Part shown: positions 16,773 through 25,377 of the stretch, piece by piece
Position numbering within the stretch: position 1 is the stretch's first letter
Layout: every line of letters begins with the position of its first letter
Source of the DNA: CAUYUA01 sp963575675
Lineage (GTDB): Bacteria > Pseudomonadota > Alphaproteobacteria > Azospirillales > Azospirillaceae
Direction: 5' to 3'
DNA length: 57,516 nucleotides
Assembly: GCA_963575675.1 (NCBI GenBank)
Contig: CAUYUA010000088.1
Coordinates: forward strand, 1 to 57,516
Made by a program: the position numbers and the translations under genes
The notes under the pieces: model-generated
The model's input: the letters and a program-made list of their open reading frames with translations, nothing else
The model's database searches: none
Told to the model about the DNA's origin: nothing

Positions 16773-18119
16773 TCAGCTTTTTTTCTTAGCCTTGGCGCGC
16801 TGACGAAACCTCGGAGCCCACCCTTGATGAGTCTCTTGACGCCCACGCGCCACAGCCAAAGCATCAACCGGAATATCGGACGTAATGACGCTTCCCGCCG
16901 CCACAATGGCCCCGGCTCCGATCTTCACCGGAGCCACCAAAGATGCGTTGGAGCCGATGAACGCCTCAACGCCAATTTCCGTGCGGTGTTTTTGGAAACC
17001 GTCATAATTGCACGTAATGGTTCCGGCGCCGATGTTGGCGCGAGCGCCGATTATGGCGTCTCCAATATATGTTAGATGATTGACCTTGGCGCCGGCTTCG
17101 ACACAAGAGGCTTTGATTTCGACGAAATTGCCGATATGTGCGTCGTTTCCGATCTCGGCGCCGGGCCGCAGCCGCGCGAACGGACCAATGACCGCCCCGC
17201 TCTCGACCTTTGCCCGCTCCAGATGGCAAAAAGCGCGAATTTCGACGTTATCGCCCACCGCCACGCCCGGCCCAAACATCACATGCGGTCCAACGACGAC
17301 GTCTCGCCCCAGACATGTATCGATGCTGAAATAAACCGTCTCCGGATACAACAAGGTGGCGCCGCCGTCCATCGCGGCGCGACGCAATCTTTGCTGCAAC
17401 AGACGCTCGATATCAGCCAGCTCGGCGCGAGAGTTCACTCCCAACACCTCTGCCGGAGTGGTTTCCACCACTCGCACCGACGCGCCGTCAGATCGCGCCA
17501 AAGCCACCACATCGGTGAGATAGAACTCTTTTTTGGCGTTGTCGTCGCGCACTCGCCCCAACAGCTCGAACAGTCGGGCTCCATCGAAAGCCATCAACCC
17601 GGCGTTGCACAGCTCCACCTGTCGCTCGCTTTCGTCGGCGTCGAGATATTCAACGATTTTCACCACCTCGCCGCGCGGGTTGACGATCACGCGCCCATAC
17701 GCCCCCGGCTCCGCGAGCCGCATTCCCAACACAACCACCGCCGGGTTCGAAGCATGGCGCCGCGCGTCAATCATATGGCGCAGCGTCTCCGTGGAGATCA
17801 ACGGCGTATCGCCATACACCACCAGAACATCGCCCTCGAACCCAGACAGCGCCTCGCGAGTCGCTCTGACCGCGTCGGCGGTTCCACGCTGCTCCAGTTG
17901 AATGACCGTCGGAAACGGCGCCACCGCTTTGGTGACTTGCTCCATACCCGGCCCGACAACCACAACCACATGATCCGGGCCAAGTCCGGAGATCGCTGAA
18001 AGGACATGCCCGATCATCGAACGACCGGCGACCGCATGCAGCACTTTCGGCAGAGTTGATTTCATCCGTGTGCCCTTGCCTGCCGCAAGCACAACACACG
18101 CAAGAGGACGACGCGACAT
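16773..18119 (-). CDS. glmU: Bifunctional GlmU (GlcN-1-P acetyltransferase / GlcNAc-1-P uridyltransferase)
   Basis: Cytosolic two-domain enzyme that completes UDP-GlcNAc synthesis for peptidoglycan and lipid A. The N-terminal uridyltransferase begins with VVLAAGKGTRMKSTLPKVLH. The C-terminal left-handed beta-helix acetyltransferase has the hexapeptide pattern and GAGTITCNYDG. The 448-aa length is normal. ATG 18119 has GGGAGG upstream; the 62-codon upstream extension is not conserved-looking and is excluded. It lies upstream of glmS. The tail is lysine-rich (RAKAKKKS). The 462 bp upstream, to lptA, hold a 9-bp tandem repeat and a palindromic repeat copy. Confidence 0.96.
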   Translation of the reverse strand: MSRRPLACVVLAAGKGTRMKSTLPKVLHAVAGRSMIGHVLSAISGLGPDHVVVVVGPGMEQVTKAVAPFPTVIQLEQRGTADAVRATREALSGFEGDVLVVYGDTPLISTETLRHMIDARRHASNPAVVVLGMRLAEPGAYGRVIVNPRGEVVKIVEYLDADESERQVELCNAGLMAFDGARLFELLGRVRDDNAKKEFYLTDVVALARSDGASVRVVETTPAEVLGVNSRAELADIERLLQQRLRRAAMDGGATLLYPETVYFSIDTCLGRDVVVGPHVMFGPGVAVGDNVEIRAFCHLERAKVESGAVIGPFARLRPGAEIGNDAHIGNFVEIKASCVEAGAKVNHLTYIGDAIIGARANIGAGTITCNYDGFQKHRTEIGVEAFIGSNASLVAPVKIGAGAIVAAGSVITSDIPVDALAVARGRQETHQGWAPRFRQRAKAKKKS

Positions 18120-18346
18120 GATAACGAAAATCCTCCCGTAAACCGGCCGACAATCCGACCGACGATAAACCAAGCGAGAAACCTTAGCGCCTTGCTCTGG
18201 AGCCTTTGGAAACTCCGCCTTCTCGAAACGCCGAGGGCTTACACTACAGCTATGGCAACGCCTCGTCCAAAGCAACAGTTGTTTGAGAGCCTCAGAACAC
18301 GTCACAACATTTTATTCGTTTCCCATCTTTTTTAGGGTTTCAAATG

Positions 18347-18400
18347 GAACGAAACGAACGAAATGAACAAAGCGAACAAAGCGAACAAAGCGAACAAAGC
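18347..18400. repeat. 9-bp tandem repeat, six units
   Basis: Units GAACGAAAC, GAACGAAAT, then GAACAAAGC four times. It lies upstream of glmU and just beside a palindromic repeat copy. The four identical units suggest recent slippage expansion. Confidence 0.85.
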
Positions 18401-18435
18401 ATAAGAAAAGAAAAAGATAAACAACAAAAATAAGC

Positions 18436-18525
18436 GATTCCAGAGGAAGATCGCTTCGCGAATAAGGGGGGCTTTCGCTCCCCCCTTATAATCCCCCCAC
18501 GACCAGGAACACAGTCCCTGGACCC
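18436..18525 (+). repeat. Palindromic dispersed repeat, copy
   Basis: Runs from GATTCCAGAGGAAGATCGCT through a hairpin (ATAAGGGGG with CCCCCTTAT around GCTTTCGCT) to ACGACCAGGAACACAGTCCC and TGGACCC. The same modules occur at 31656-31800 and 37101-37190. It lies just past the stop of lptA (minus strand), a gene-end position where it could act as a terminator. Confidence 0.85.
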
Positions 18526-18581
18526 ATTCAATTTACGCGCCTTAAAAAAAACCTTAATTTTTTAATAATTATCCGCACTCG

Positions 18582-19466
18582 TCACTTGCGGTTGACAGAG
18601 CGCTGATTGACGGGCTGCTGACCGGCAGGTTTCTGGGCGGCCGGTTGAGCGTCCTCTTTAGCCTTCTCGCGATTCACCAACAACGCTTCCACACGGCCCG
18701 AACTACTCAACACTCGATTAACCTTCGTTGTCATGTTCATTTCCGCCGCATCGCCAACAATCTGGTTGTCATTGCGCGTAATCTTAACCTGCCCAACTAA
18801 TATCGCAATATTGCTCGCCTGCGCATACATCAACCGATCGGAAATCGCAACATCGGTCGGCGTCGTCACCACCACATGCCCCTCGCCGTCAATGCGGTCC
18901 AAAGTCTGCTTTCCGTCCTGCTCGACAAAACGGCCCACCAGAATATCCGCACGCAGCTTCTTTTGGTCTCTTATGGCCAAAGCATCGCCGCGAGCCACCA
19001 TTAACCCTTTTTCCTCGTAATACTCCAAACTGTCCCGCGCAGTCACAATATCCGTCGGCGTAACCAACTTCAAGTTCCGCCCCGTCACCACCGCCAGTTT
19101 CTGATCAACGTCATACACGCCTTTATCGCCGAACACCTCTTGATTGACGCGCACAACGTGAACATTGCCCTCCGCCACCATACGAAACACCTCGTTCCCC
19201 TTATTGGGCGCGATGCGGTAATACGCGGTCAAAAGATCGGCGGTGACAACGACGTCTCCCTTCTTGGCGTAGGCGTTGCCGCGCGCAACATATGCTTTCT
19301 GATCCTCACGCCATTCAATGGCGCGATCCGCCTTCACCTCCAAAGGCTGACCGGAAGCGGAGCCGGGCAACATCTGCGCCGAGACCGAAAAGGACAATAA
19401 CACGCCGATTGCCGCAACAGCGACGGTCGCCCCCTGCCCGACCCGACGGCTCCACCGGCACTCCAT
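18582..19466 (-). CDS. lptA: LPS transport periplasmic protein LptA (OstA-like)
   Basis: Periplasmic bridge protein that carries lipopolysaccharide from LptC to the outer-membrane LptD. A signal peptide (VAVAAIGVLLSFSVSAQM) is followed by a long beta-jellyroll OstA domain. The typical opening PLEVKADRAIEWREDQKAYV and a repeated pattern of beta strands are visible. The tail is Gln/Pro/Ala-rich and probably disordered. Three in-frame ATGs are available (19493, 19469, 19466). AAGGAG sits best for the adjacent pair, so I chose 19466, giving 294 aa. It is downstream of lptC on the same strand. lptB, which usually follows, is absent: a repeat copy and then glmU come next. Confidence 0.88.
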   Translation of the reverse strand: MECRWSRRVGQGATVAVAAIGVLLSFSVSAQMLPGSASGQPLEVKADRAIEWREDQKAYVARGNAYAKKGDVVVTADLLTAYYRIAPNKGNEVFRMVAEGNVHVVRVNQEVFGDKGVYDVDQKLAVVTGRNLKLVTPTDIVTARDSLEYYEEKGLMVARGDALAIRDQKKLRADILVGRFVEQDGKQTLDRIDGEGHVVVTTPTDVAISDRLMYAQASNIAILVGQVKITRNDNQIVGDAAEMNMTTKVNRVLSSSGRVEALLVNREKAKEDAQPAAQKPAGQQPVNQRSVNRK

Positions 19467-19510
19467 CATACTCTCCTTGCTTGTCGTTTCCATAATGGGC
19501 GTCCAACGGC

Positions 19511-20290
19511 TTACCGCCGCAACGCCGAAGAACCCGTCGCGCCGCCCGGAGACTTTCCCGAAGCAGCCGCTGCGGCGCCGGTGATCGCCGTCTCCGCACG
19601 GTTGGTGAAAATAATGGTTTGCCCTTGATCCATCATACGAAAACCATCGGCGTTGATCTCGCCGCTAGGCCCTTGCCCCACGACATGACGATCTCCCCAC
19701 CCTTCTCCGGCCTTGGTGTCGATATGAGCCAGAGCGGTTGTAAATTCGAATCCGTCGTCACGCAGCAAGTGAACATTGTCGAGCAGCAACAGATAACCGG
19801 ACTTTTGATCAAAACGTCCGCGATCCGAGCGCATCGTCACCCAATTTCCGTCTTTCTGCGTAACTTCGGTGACAGGACCGATCAAATTAACGATGTCTTG
19901 ATTGGCCACGTCTTGGGTTGCGCGTTCTGCGATAACGGAAAAAGGCCGCCCCTGAGCATCAAGGCTCATATAACGAGCTTTGCTCATTTCCAAGCGGCCC
20001 TTGTCACGCGGAAACGAGACGCGCCCGACATCCCGAAGCTTTGGCCAAGTGGAGATCGTGATCACCAACGCCAAGGCCGCCAAAGGCAAGGCGATCTTCA
20101 TCAACAACACAAAACGGCTGTACATCCGCGCGACGCGCAGACTATCGCGCCGAGGACCACGGCGTTTGGTCCATTCCTCCATAGAGAGGTCTTTCGCCGA
20201 TTGACGTTTTGCGTCATCGCGATTCCGTCGCAAGCGCCGTCGCCGTAGACTGTCCGTCTCGACGGAAGAACCATCCTTGGAATCGCTCAC
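19511..20290 (-). CDS. lptC: LPS export protein LptC
   Basis: Inner-membrane bitopic protein that takes LPS from the LptBFG transporter and hands it to LptA. The 259-aa product has a highly basic cytoplasmic N-terminus (about 55 residues, RRRRLRRNRDDAKR). One membrane segment follows (FVLLMKIALPLAALALVITI) and then a periplasmic LptC/OstA-type beta domain with MSKARYMSLDAQGRPFSV. The start is GTG with AAGGG upstream; no better ATG fits this frame. It lies between kdsD (73 bases upstream) and lptA (44 bases downstream), so the three are almost certainly one operon. Confidence 0.9.
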   Translation of the reverse strand: MSDSKDGSSVETDSLRRRRLRRNRDDAKRQSAKDLSMEEWTKRRGPRRDSLRVARMYSRFVLLMKIALPLAALALVITISTWPKLRDVGRVSFPRDKGRLEMSKARYMSLDAQGRPFSVIAERATQDVANQDIVNLIGPVTEVTQKDGNWVTMRSDRGRFDQKSGYLLLLDNVHLLRDDGFEFTTALAHIDTKAGEGWGDRHVVGQGPSGEINADGFRMMDQGQTIIFTNRAETAITGAAAAASGKSPGGATGSSALRR

Positions 20291-20363
20291 GGCGTCATCA
20301 CCCTTTACCCTTTCGGCGTCCTGAATCCGCCCACCCGCAACACTTCAACCACAGAGCCGCTCA

Positions 20364-21347
20364 TCACGCCAACCCGGCGCGCAAGCAATCATGAATATGA
20401 AGTATCCCGACGAGTCGATCTCCATCCGTAACAAACAAACTTGTGATGCTCAACAAGTTCATCTGCCCCAACGCCTCAGCGGCCAGAGCGTTCAAGCGAA
20501 TGGCTTTAGGCCGAGACGACATAACTCTGCCCGCCGTTTGCCGCAACAGATCGGAGTCCATATGACGGCGCAAATCGCCATCCGTGATGATGCCGATCAA
20601 GCACATATCGCCATCAACGACGCCGACGCAACCGAATCGTTTCGCGGTCATTTCCAATAGAACGTCGCTCATGCGGTCGTCCGGACGGGCCAACGGCAAG
20701 GCGGAGCCGCCGTGCATAATGTCGGAAACCTTTAACAAAGCGCGCCCCAGTTGTCCCCCTGGATGTAATTCACGAAAGTCTGTGGCGGAAAAACCTCGAC
20801 GCTCGAACAAAGAAATCGCAATCGCATCCCCCAAAGCCAACATCATCGTTGTGGAAGTGGTGGGAGCCAACCCCAATGGGCACGCCTCAGGCGCCGGAGG
20901 AAGCAACAGAAGCACATCGGCTTGCTCGGCCAAAGAAGAGCAGCGTCGACTGGTGACAGCAATCAAAGGGATGCCGAAACGCCTAGTGTACGCCAATATA
21001 TCGGAAAGTTCGGAAGTTTCTCCGGAGTTCGACAAAGCCACAACGGCGTCATTGCGGGCGATCATCCCGAGATCGCCGTGACTGGCTTCTCCAGGGTGAA
21101 CATAAAGCGCCGGCGCGCCGGTCGAGGCCATCGTTGCGGCAATTTTACGAGCGACATGACCACTTTTACCCATGCCGGTGACCACGACTCGCCCGGAAAT
21201 CTTATCCAAGAGATCCAATGCGCGCTCGAAGCTCTCATCAAGACTCTGCGCCAACGACGCCAAGGCTTCGGATTCAATGGCCAGTGTCCGCATAGCGCTG
21301 GCGCGATCGGAAGGAAATGCTGTCATGGTGTTCAAGGTCGTCGCCAT
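20364..21347 (-). CDS. kdsD: Arabinose-5-phosphate isomerase (KdsD/KpsF/GutQ)
   Basis: Converts ribulose 5-phosphate to arabinose 5-phosphate, the precursor of Kdo in the LPS core. An SIS domain in the first 200 residues shows VVVTGMGKSGHVARKIAATM, EASHGDLGMI and LSNSGETSEL. Two CBS domains follow (VSDIMHGG and VMSSRPKAIR mark their starts). The length of 327 aa is normal. It is the first gene of the kdsD-lptC-lptA cluster. It shares the substrate ribulose 5-phosphate with RpiB, encoded 20 kb away. Confidence 0.95.
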   Translation of the reverse strand: MATTLNTMTAFPSDRASAMRTLAIESEALASLAQSLDESFERALDLLDKISGRVVVTGMGKSGHVARKIAATMASTGAPALYVHPGEASHGDLGMIARNDAVVALSNSGETSELSDILAYTRRFGIPLIAVTSRRCSSLAEQADVLLLLPPAPEACPLGLAPTTSTTMMLALGDAIAISLFERRGFSATDFRELHPGGQLGRALLKVSDIMHGGSALPLARPDDRMSDVLLEMTAKRFGCVGVVDGDMCLIGIITDGDLRRHMDSDLLRQTAGRVMSSRPKAIRLNALAAEALGQMNLLSITSLFVTDGDRLVGILHIHDCLRAGLA

Positions 21348-21539
21348 AAAAATTGAAGATCACACAGCCGCATCAACAAAAAACGCGTCGACAAAACAAT
21401 GCGTCACTGGCGACGCCAAATCAACGGCAAACACTCCGCGTTTCGCACAGGCCCGATGGAGTGAACGATTCCAGCTCTCTCTCTTTGTTTATACTGAAAC
21501 GACAACTTGTTTACTGAAACGGCAACGCACAAATCGCAA

Positions 21540-22553
21540 TCATCCCGCGACCCAAACGCTCACCGCCAAAACCACGGCGACAACCAAAGCCGCCGCGCAG
21601 ACGACGATCAGAAGCGCGATGCATGCTAAGGCCAAAACGCGCCCGACATCAAGCCCAACCACACGAGCGCGACCATCGCCGATCCAAGGCTCGTGAATAG
21701 TGACTTCGCCTTCGCACCGCACGCCACCGAGCGCCAATCCCAAACCACCAGCAGTCGCCGCAATCGGCCACCCAAGATTAGGAGAACGGTGACGACGAGC
21801 GTCTCGACGCATCGTCCTAAAGGCGCGCCCGGCGCGCCCTCCGGGAACAAAAGACGACGCCAACGCCAAAGCGAGCCCGGTCAACCGCGCAGGCAGAAAG
21901 TTCAACAACGCATCCAACTTGGCGGCGGCCCAACCGAAATGCTCATAGCGCGGAGAGCGCGCGCCGATCATCGCATTCATCGCGCCGACGGCTTCCCAAA
22001 CCATCAATCCGGGCAACCCCGCCAGGCCAAACCAAAAGACGCAGCCCACCACGTTTCGATTAAAGAAAAGGGAGGTTTCTTCAATGGCCTGGCGCGCGAC
22101 GCCGTGAACGTCCACGCCTCCGGAAACGGGACGGCCAACCATTTGAGACAGGGCGTGTCGCCCGGCCGCCGGGCCTCCTTGCTCCAAAGCGCGCCGCACT
22201 TCGCGAGCTTGGCTCCAAGGGCGCCTCAACGACACGCAGGCGATCAGAACCGCCAAAACGAACCCAAATCCATACGGAACGACTCGCGCCAAAGCCGTCA
22301 CCGCGCAAGCGAACGCCGCCACCGCGCTCAACACGACCAGAACCACCAGAACGCCGCGCGCCATCAAATTTGCGTCGCCACGCTCGACGCGGTTTAATCG
22401 CCGATCCAATCCGACGACAACGCGCGCGACCAAAACAGCCGGACAGAACCAACTTTTACGAAAAAACCAAGAAGCGCCCAGCGCAACGTCCACGCACCAC
22501 GCCGCCAGCAACAACAACAACGCTCCGGGATCCCCTGGATTCAGAACCGGCAT
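21540..22553 (-). CDS. cobD: Adenosylcobinamide-phosphate synthase CobD/CbiB
   Basis: Membrane protein that joins the aminopropanol arm to adenosylcobyrate during B12 synthesis. The 337-aa product has several hydrophobic segments and clear family blocks: FNRNVVGCVFWFGLAGLPG, YEHFGWAAAKLDALLNFLPA, and RRHRSPNLGWPIAATAGGLG. ATG 22553 has AAAGG nine bases upstream and is preferred over the frame's earlier start at 22592. No other cob genes are in the window. Together with nrdJ at the far end it points to B12 synthesis and use. Confidence 0.93.
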   Translation of the reverse strand: MPVLNPGDPGALLLLLAAWCVDVALGASWFFRKSWFCPAVLVARVVVGLDRRLNRVERGDANLMARGVLVVLVVLSAVAAFACAVTALARVVPYGFGFVLAVLIACVSLRRPWSQAREVRRALEQGGPAAGRHALSQMVGRPVSGGVDVHGVARQAIEETSLFFNRNVVGCVFWFGLAGLPGLMVWEAVGAMNAMIGARSPRYEHFGWAAAKLDALLNFLPARLTGLALALASSFVPGGRAGRAFRTMRRDARRHRSPNLGWPIAATAGGLGLALGGVRCEGEVTIHEPWIGDGRARVVGLDVGRVLALACIALLIVVCAAALVVAVVLAVSVWVAG

Positions 22554-22668
22554 ATCCCGCAACCTTTCTTGCGACGCCTTACGTCGTCTCATTACCCTAC
22601 GCCAGCGCGCAGCATAGCGGCTTCACCGCATTGGATTCTCTTCCGGAATATCGGCTTCCTCGGAATTA

Positions 22669-23247
22669 TCAGCGCAATCGCTCAAGAACACGAGAATTCC
22701 GCCCATCCTTTGCCCAATCCGAAGCCGTGCGTCCAGTAAAGTCCACTTTTTCAGTTCGCGCGCCGGCCCTCAACAGCCGATCAACGATTTCATATTGGCC
22801 GTCACGCGCCGCCATCATTAAAGCCGTCACGCCCTGACGATTTTCGATGTCCACCTTTACGCCTTTTACACCCAGCAAAAGGGCGACACATCCAACATCA
22901 CCACGCTCGACCGCCCAATGCAGCGCCCCATTTCCTATGCGATCGACCAGATTGACGAGCGCCCCGTTTTCCAACAACAACCGCGCCATGGGCTCGTTTC
23001 CGGCGTTCACGGCAAGCATCAACGCCGTCTGCCCTTTAGGATTGGCCGAGTTGGCCGCTTCTCCACGAACCAACAACGCCTTAACGGCGGACAGATCCCC
23101 CCCCGTCACTGCGGTGATCAATTCGGGAGTCTGAAACAATGAAATTTCCGCGCGCGCCGATTGCGCCACAAACACCTGAACACATACAAAGAACGCTAAG
23201 AACAACGCCGCCGCCACACATCCGCCCCAAAACGCACGCTTCACCAC
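22669..23247 (-). CDS. Exported ankyrin-repeat protein
   Basis: About 192 aa, with a signal peptide or membrane anchor (WGGCVAAALFLAFFVCVQVF then AQSARAEIS). About five ankyrin repeats follow, recognisable by GQTALMLAVNAGNEPMARLL, GNGALHWAVERGDVGCVALL and GVTALMMAARDGQYEIVDRL. It probably acts in protein binding in the periplasm; the partner is unknown. Start choice is uncertain: GTG 23247 or 23244 lies right after a G8 run that can serve as ribosome site, while the open frame reaches GTG 23319 with an extra hydrophobic stretch. It is 115 bases upstream of cobD on the same strand. Confidence 0.82.
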   Translation of the reverse strand: MVKRAFWGGCVAAALFLAFFVCVQVFVAQSARAEISLFQTPELITAVTGGDLSAVKALLVRGEAANSANPKGQTALMLAVNAGNEPMARLLLENGALVNLVDRIGNGALHWAVERGDVGCVALLLGVKGVKVDIENRQGVTALMMAARDGQYEIVDRLLRAGARTEKVDFTGRTASDWAKDGRNSRVLERLR

Positions 23248-23573
23248 GGCCGCCCCCCCCAATATATAAAACACGATATAAAACACGAGGACGCCGCAAA
23301 CACGAGAACGCCGTCGCACACAACTCCACGCGCATCAGAACACAAATTATGAAAAATACAAGACAAAATCTAAGGACGCTGAAAGACCATGGGAAAAGAC
23401 AAGGAATCGCAATAAGAAACCAAGAAAACCGAAAGAAGGGACGCAACACGAAACGGGAGGCCGTCCAAAACGCCCTCCCGCCCCCAAACTCTTCCCGTCC
23501 AGAGCCAAAAACCAAAGACTCCAAACACTGAAAACACCCGCGCCCAAACAAAGTCGAACACGGAGCAGTCAAA
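23248..23573. other. Gap between hemerythrin and ankyrin genes
   Basis: About 325 bp with a purine-rich plus strand and no convincing ORF; frames open on both strands are compositional. It includes the C8 tract (23253-23260) just upstream of the ankyrin gene start. No strong hairpin was seen. Confidence 0.45.
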
Positions 23574-23984
23574 TCACTGGACCGTTTCTTCCTTAATATA
23601 CGGGCGATACTGAAAATCCGAAACGCGAATATGCGAAATCAACCATGTTTTGAACAACGCCAAAAGCTCCAGACTCAAAGACGGCGCTTCGCCGGACTGG
23701 AACTTTTTATAGAACTGCTGAACACGAGTGGTCAACTCGACATGCTGAATTTTGTGAGCCGCCAACCCCGGAAACTTTCGCGCTTCCATCATCTGCTCTT
23801 CACGAGCGAAATGTGTTTGCGTATAGTTGGACAGCTCATTGAAGATTCCCTCAAGAACCTCCATTTCACGGCCCGCCTGCATCGCGTCGTAGAGCTGATT
23901 GATCAAGTCGATAAGATGCTTGTGATCGTCGTCGAGAACCGTGACGCCGACACTGATGCCTTCACTCCAATGGACCAACGGCAT
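23574..23984 (-). CDS. Bacteriohemerythrin
   Basis: Single-domain O2-binding diiron protein, 136 aa, typical of aquatic and magnetotactic alphaproteobacteria, where it serves O2 storage or sensing. Iron ligands are visible in order: DDDHKHLIDLIN, HFAREEQMM, HKIQHVEL, and a final SHIRVSDFQY giving the His/Asp pair. ATG 23984 has AAAGGAG upstream. It stands apart from other genes, with a large gap towards rne. Confidence 0.93.
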   Translation of the reverse strand: MPLVHWSEGISVGVTVLDDDHKHLIDLINQLYDAMQAGREMEVLEGIFNELSNYTQTHFAREEQMMEARKFPGLAAHKIQHVELTTRVQQFYKKFQSGEAPSLSLELLALFKTWLISHIRVSDFQYRPYIKEETVQ

Positions 23985-25377
23985 GATTGCGCTCTCCTTT
24001 GTCGGATAACCCCACAAAACCGCAGATTGAAACCGACGCCGAAACATTCCTCGTCAAACGCCGACACGCCCCACAGCTCGGCGAACGAATCCGCCGTCTC
24101 GTTGAAACAGCCAGGCTTCCGCCGGGGATACCCATAAGAACTCCTTAGCGCCCGAATCGCGGCTTTATTCCATTACGACTCAACAGACAAATTAAAAAAC
24201 AACAGATTTAGGAGATGAGGCGAACGACAGACGAGTCACGACATCACACCGGAGAAACCATTGCGCCCATCCCCAGAGCGAAGCGCGATCAAACCGAATC
24301 CACGAACCGCGCGACGCGCGTAAAAGCCCTTGGAGGCAATCTGATCAACAAAAGAGCTTCGCGCCACATTCTATCCACATCATTATAATCATTATAACGC
24401 TGTCGCCGCAAACCGTATAATACCCGATTCCGCAACTGTCAATAATTCTCCCTGTTTTTTTCGCTCCGACATCTTCGGAAATCGAATGTCCGCCGCCAAG
24501 AGCATCACCGCTCAAGGCTCCACACCGAATCCATCAAAAACCAGCAGGCATTGACTCGCATGACGCCAACAAGCCGAACGATGAACACACGACCCTTTAT
24601 TCTCATAAAAATTATAGGGCGCCAGGGTATAGGACGCCGAGGACTGCGCTCCATAATTTTTATGGGGAATTAATACCCTCTCCCCGGTCACTCCCATTTG
24701 TTTGTTGTTCGCGCGCGCGCCAGGGCGTCATTTTCTTTACACGTTGCGTCACACGTTGGCGTCGTTTTTCCTCCGGACAAGCTCCTTCCACCCACTCCGA
24801 AATCACCATCGCCTGGAAATCACAAAATGGCGGATTATTTGATTGTACCTGGGAAAAGAGACGATTATCCTGCAAGCTGCGACATATCGCCATTCGCCCG
24901 AGCCAATCGCCCGAGCCGCCTTTTGCGCTCTTGGGCCTCGGCGGACGACGTCGCGCGCGGAGCCGTTGCAGCCTGGAACAGGCCTTGTCCGACATCCGAC
25001 AGTCCTTAGTCAGAGCGCATGCGCCCCTTGATTAAGCGATGACGTCAACGGAAAGGTTCAAGCCAGCCTTATCCGGCGCCCCGCCGTTGCGCGACGTTCA
25101 GCGAATCGGCGATTACTGAGGAGAACCTTCGAAGCAGGTTTCGGCCGCAAGGCCGTGACGCAGCTGACGCGGTCGAATGAACGGCTGCGATTCAGTCGAT
25201 AGAGCCAAACAGGTCCGGCTGCTTAAACAGCGCCTTAGTCTTGTTTTGACCTCTGGAAACGACGCTGCGGCACGCCCAATTCGGGAGAAACCGGTCGCTT
25301 CGCCCAACAACATGGACGCGCCAGTCAAACCGTTCAGTCGCACGGCGAGACAACCAAGCGCGTCACGAGGATCATCA
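23985..25377. other. 1.4-kb region upstream of rne with no supported gene
   Basis: Between the divergent hemerythrin and rne genes. It holds one strong inverted repeat (24604-24664). A possible but weak 60-codon ORF lies at 24827-25009, preceded only by GGA. A stretch (25177-25377) is open in the rne frame but does not resemble RNase E. In several bacteria rne has a long autoregulatory leader, so part of this may be 5' untranslated RNA; that is inference. The size is unusual for this gene-dense window. Confidence 0.5.
24604..24664. repeat. Inverted repeat upstream of rne
   Basis: CATAAAAATTATAGGGCG (24604-24621) pairs with CGCTCCATAATTTTTATG (24647-24664), with two mismatches, around a 25-base loop. 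The outer stem is A/T only. It resembles the AT-flanked gene-end palindromes elsewhere in the window, but the inner core is different. Confidence 0.7.

Noticed and set aside
18347..18400. Possible CRISPR-like array
   Set aside because: Units are 9 bp with no spacers. None of the tandem repeats in the window has the repeat-spacer pattern, and no cas genes are present.
23081..23572. 163-codon minus-strand ORF overlapping the ankyrin gene
   Set aside because: It overlaps the real gene in another frame, with a Phe/Cys/Gly-rich composition and no ribosome site.
24827..25009. 60-codon plus-strand ORF upstream of rne
   Set aside because: Only a weak GGA upstream and a composition typical of non-coding GC-rich sequence; kept as a remark in the gap entry.
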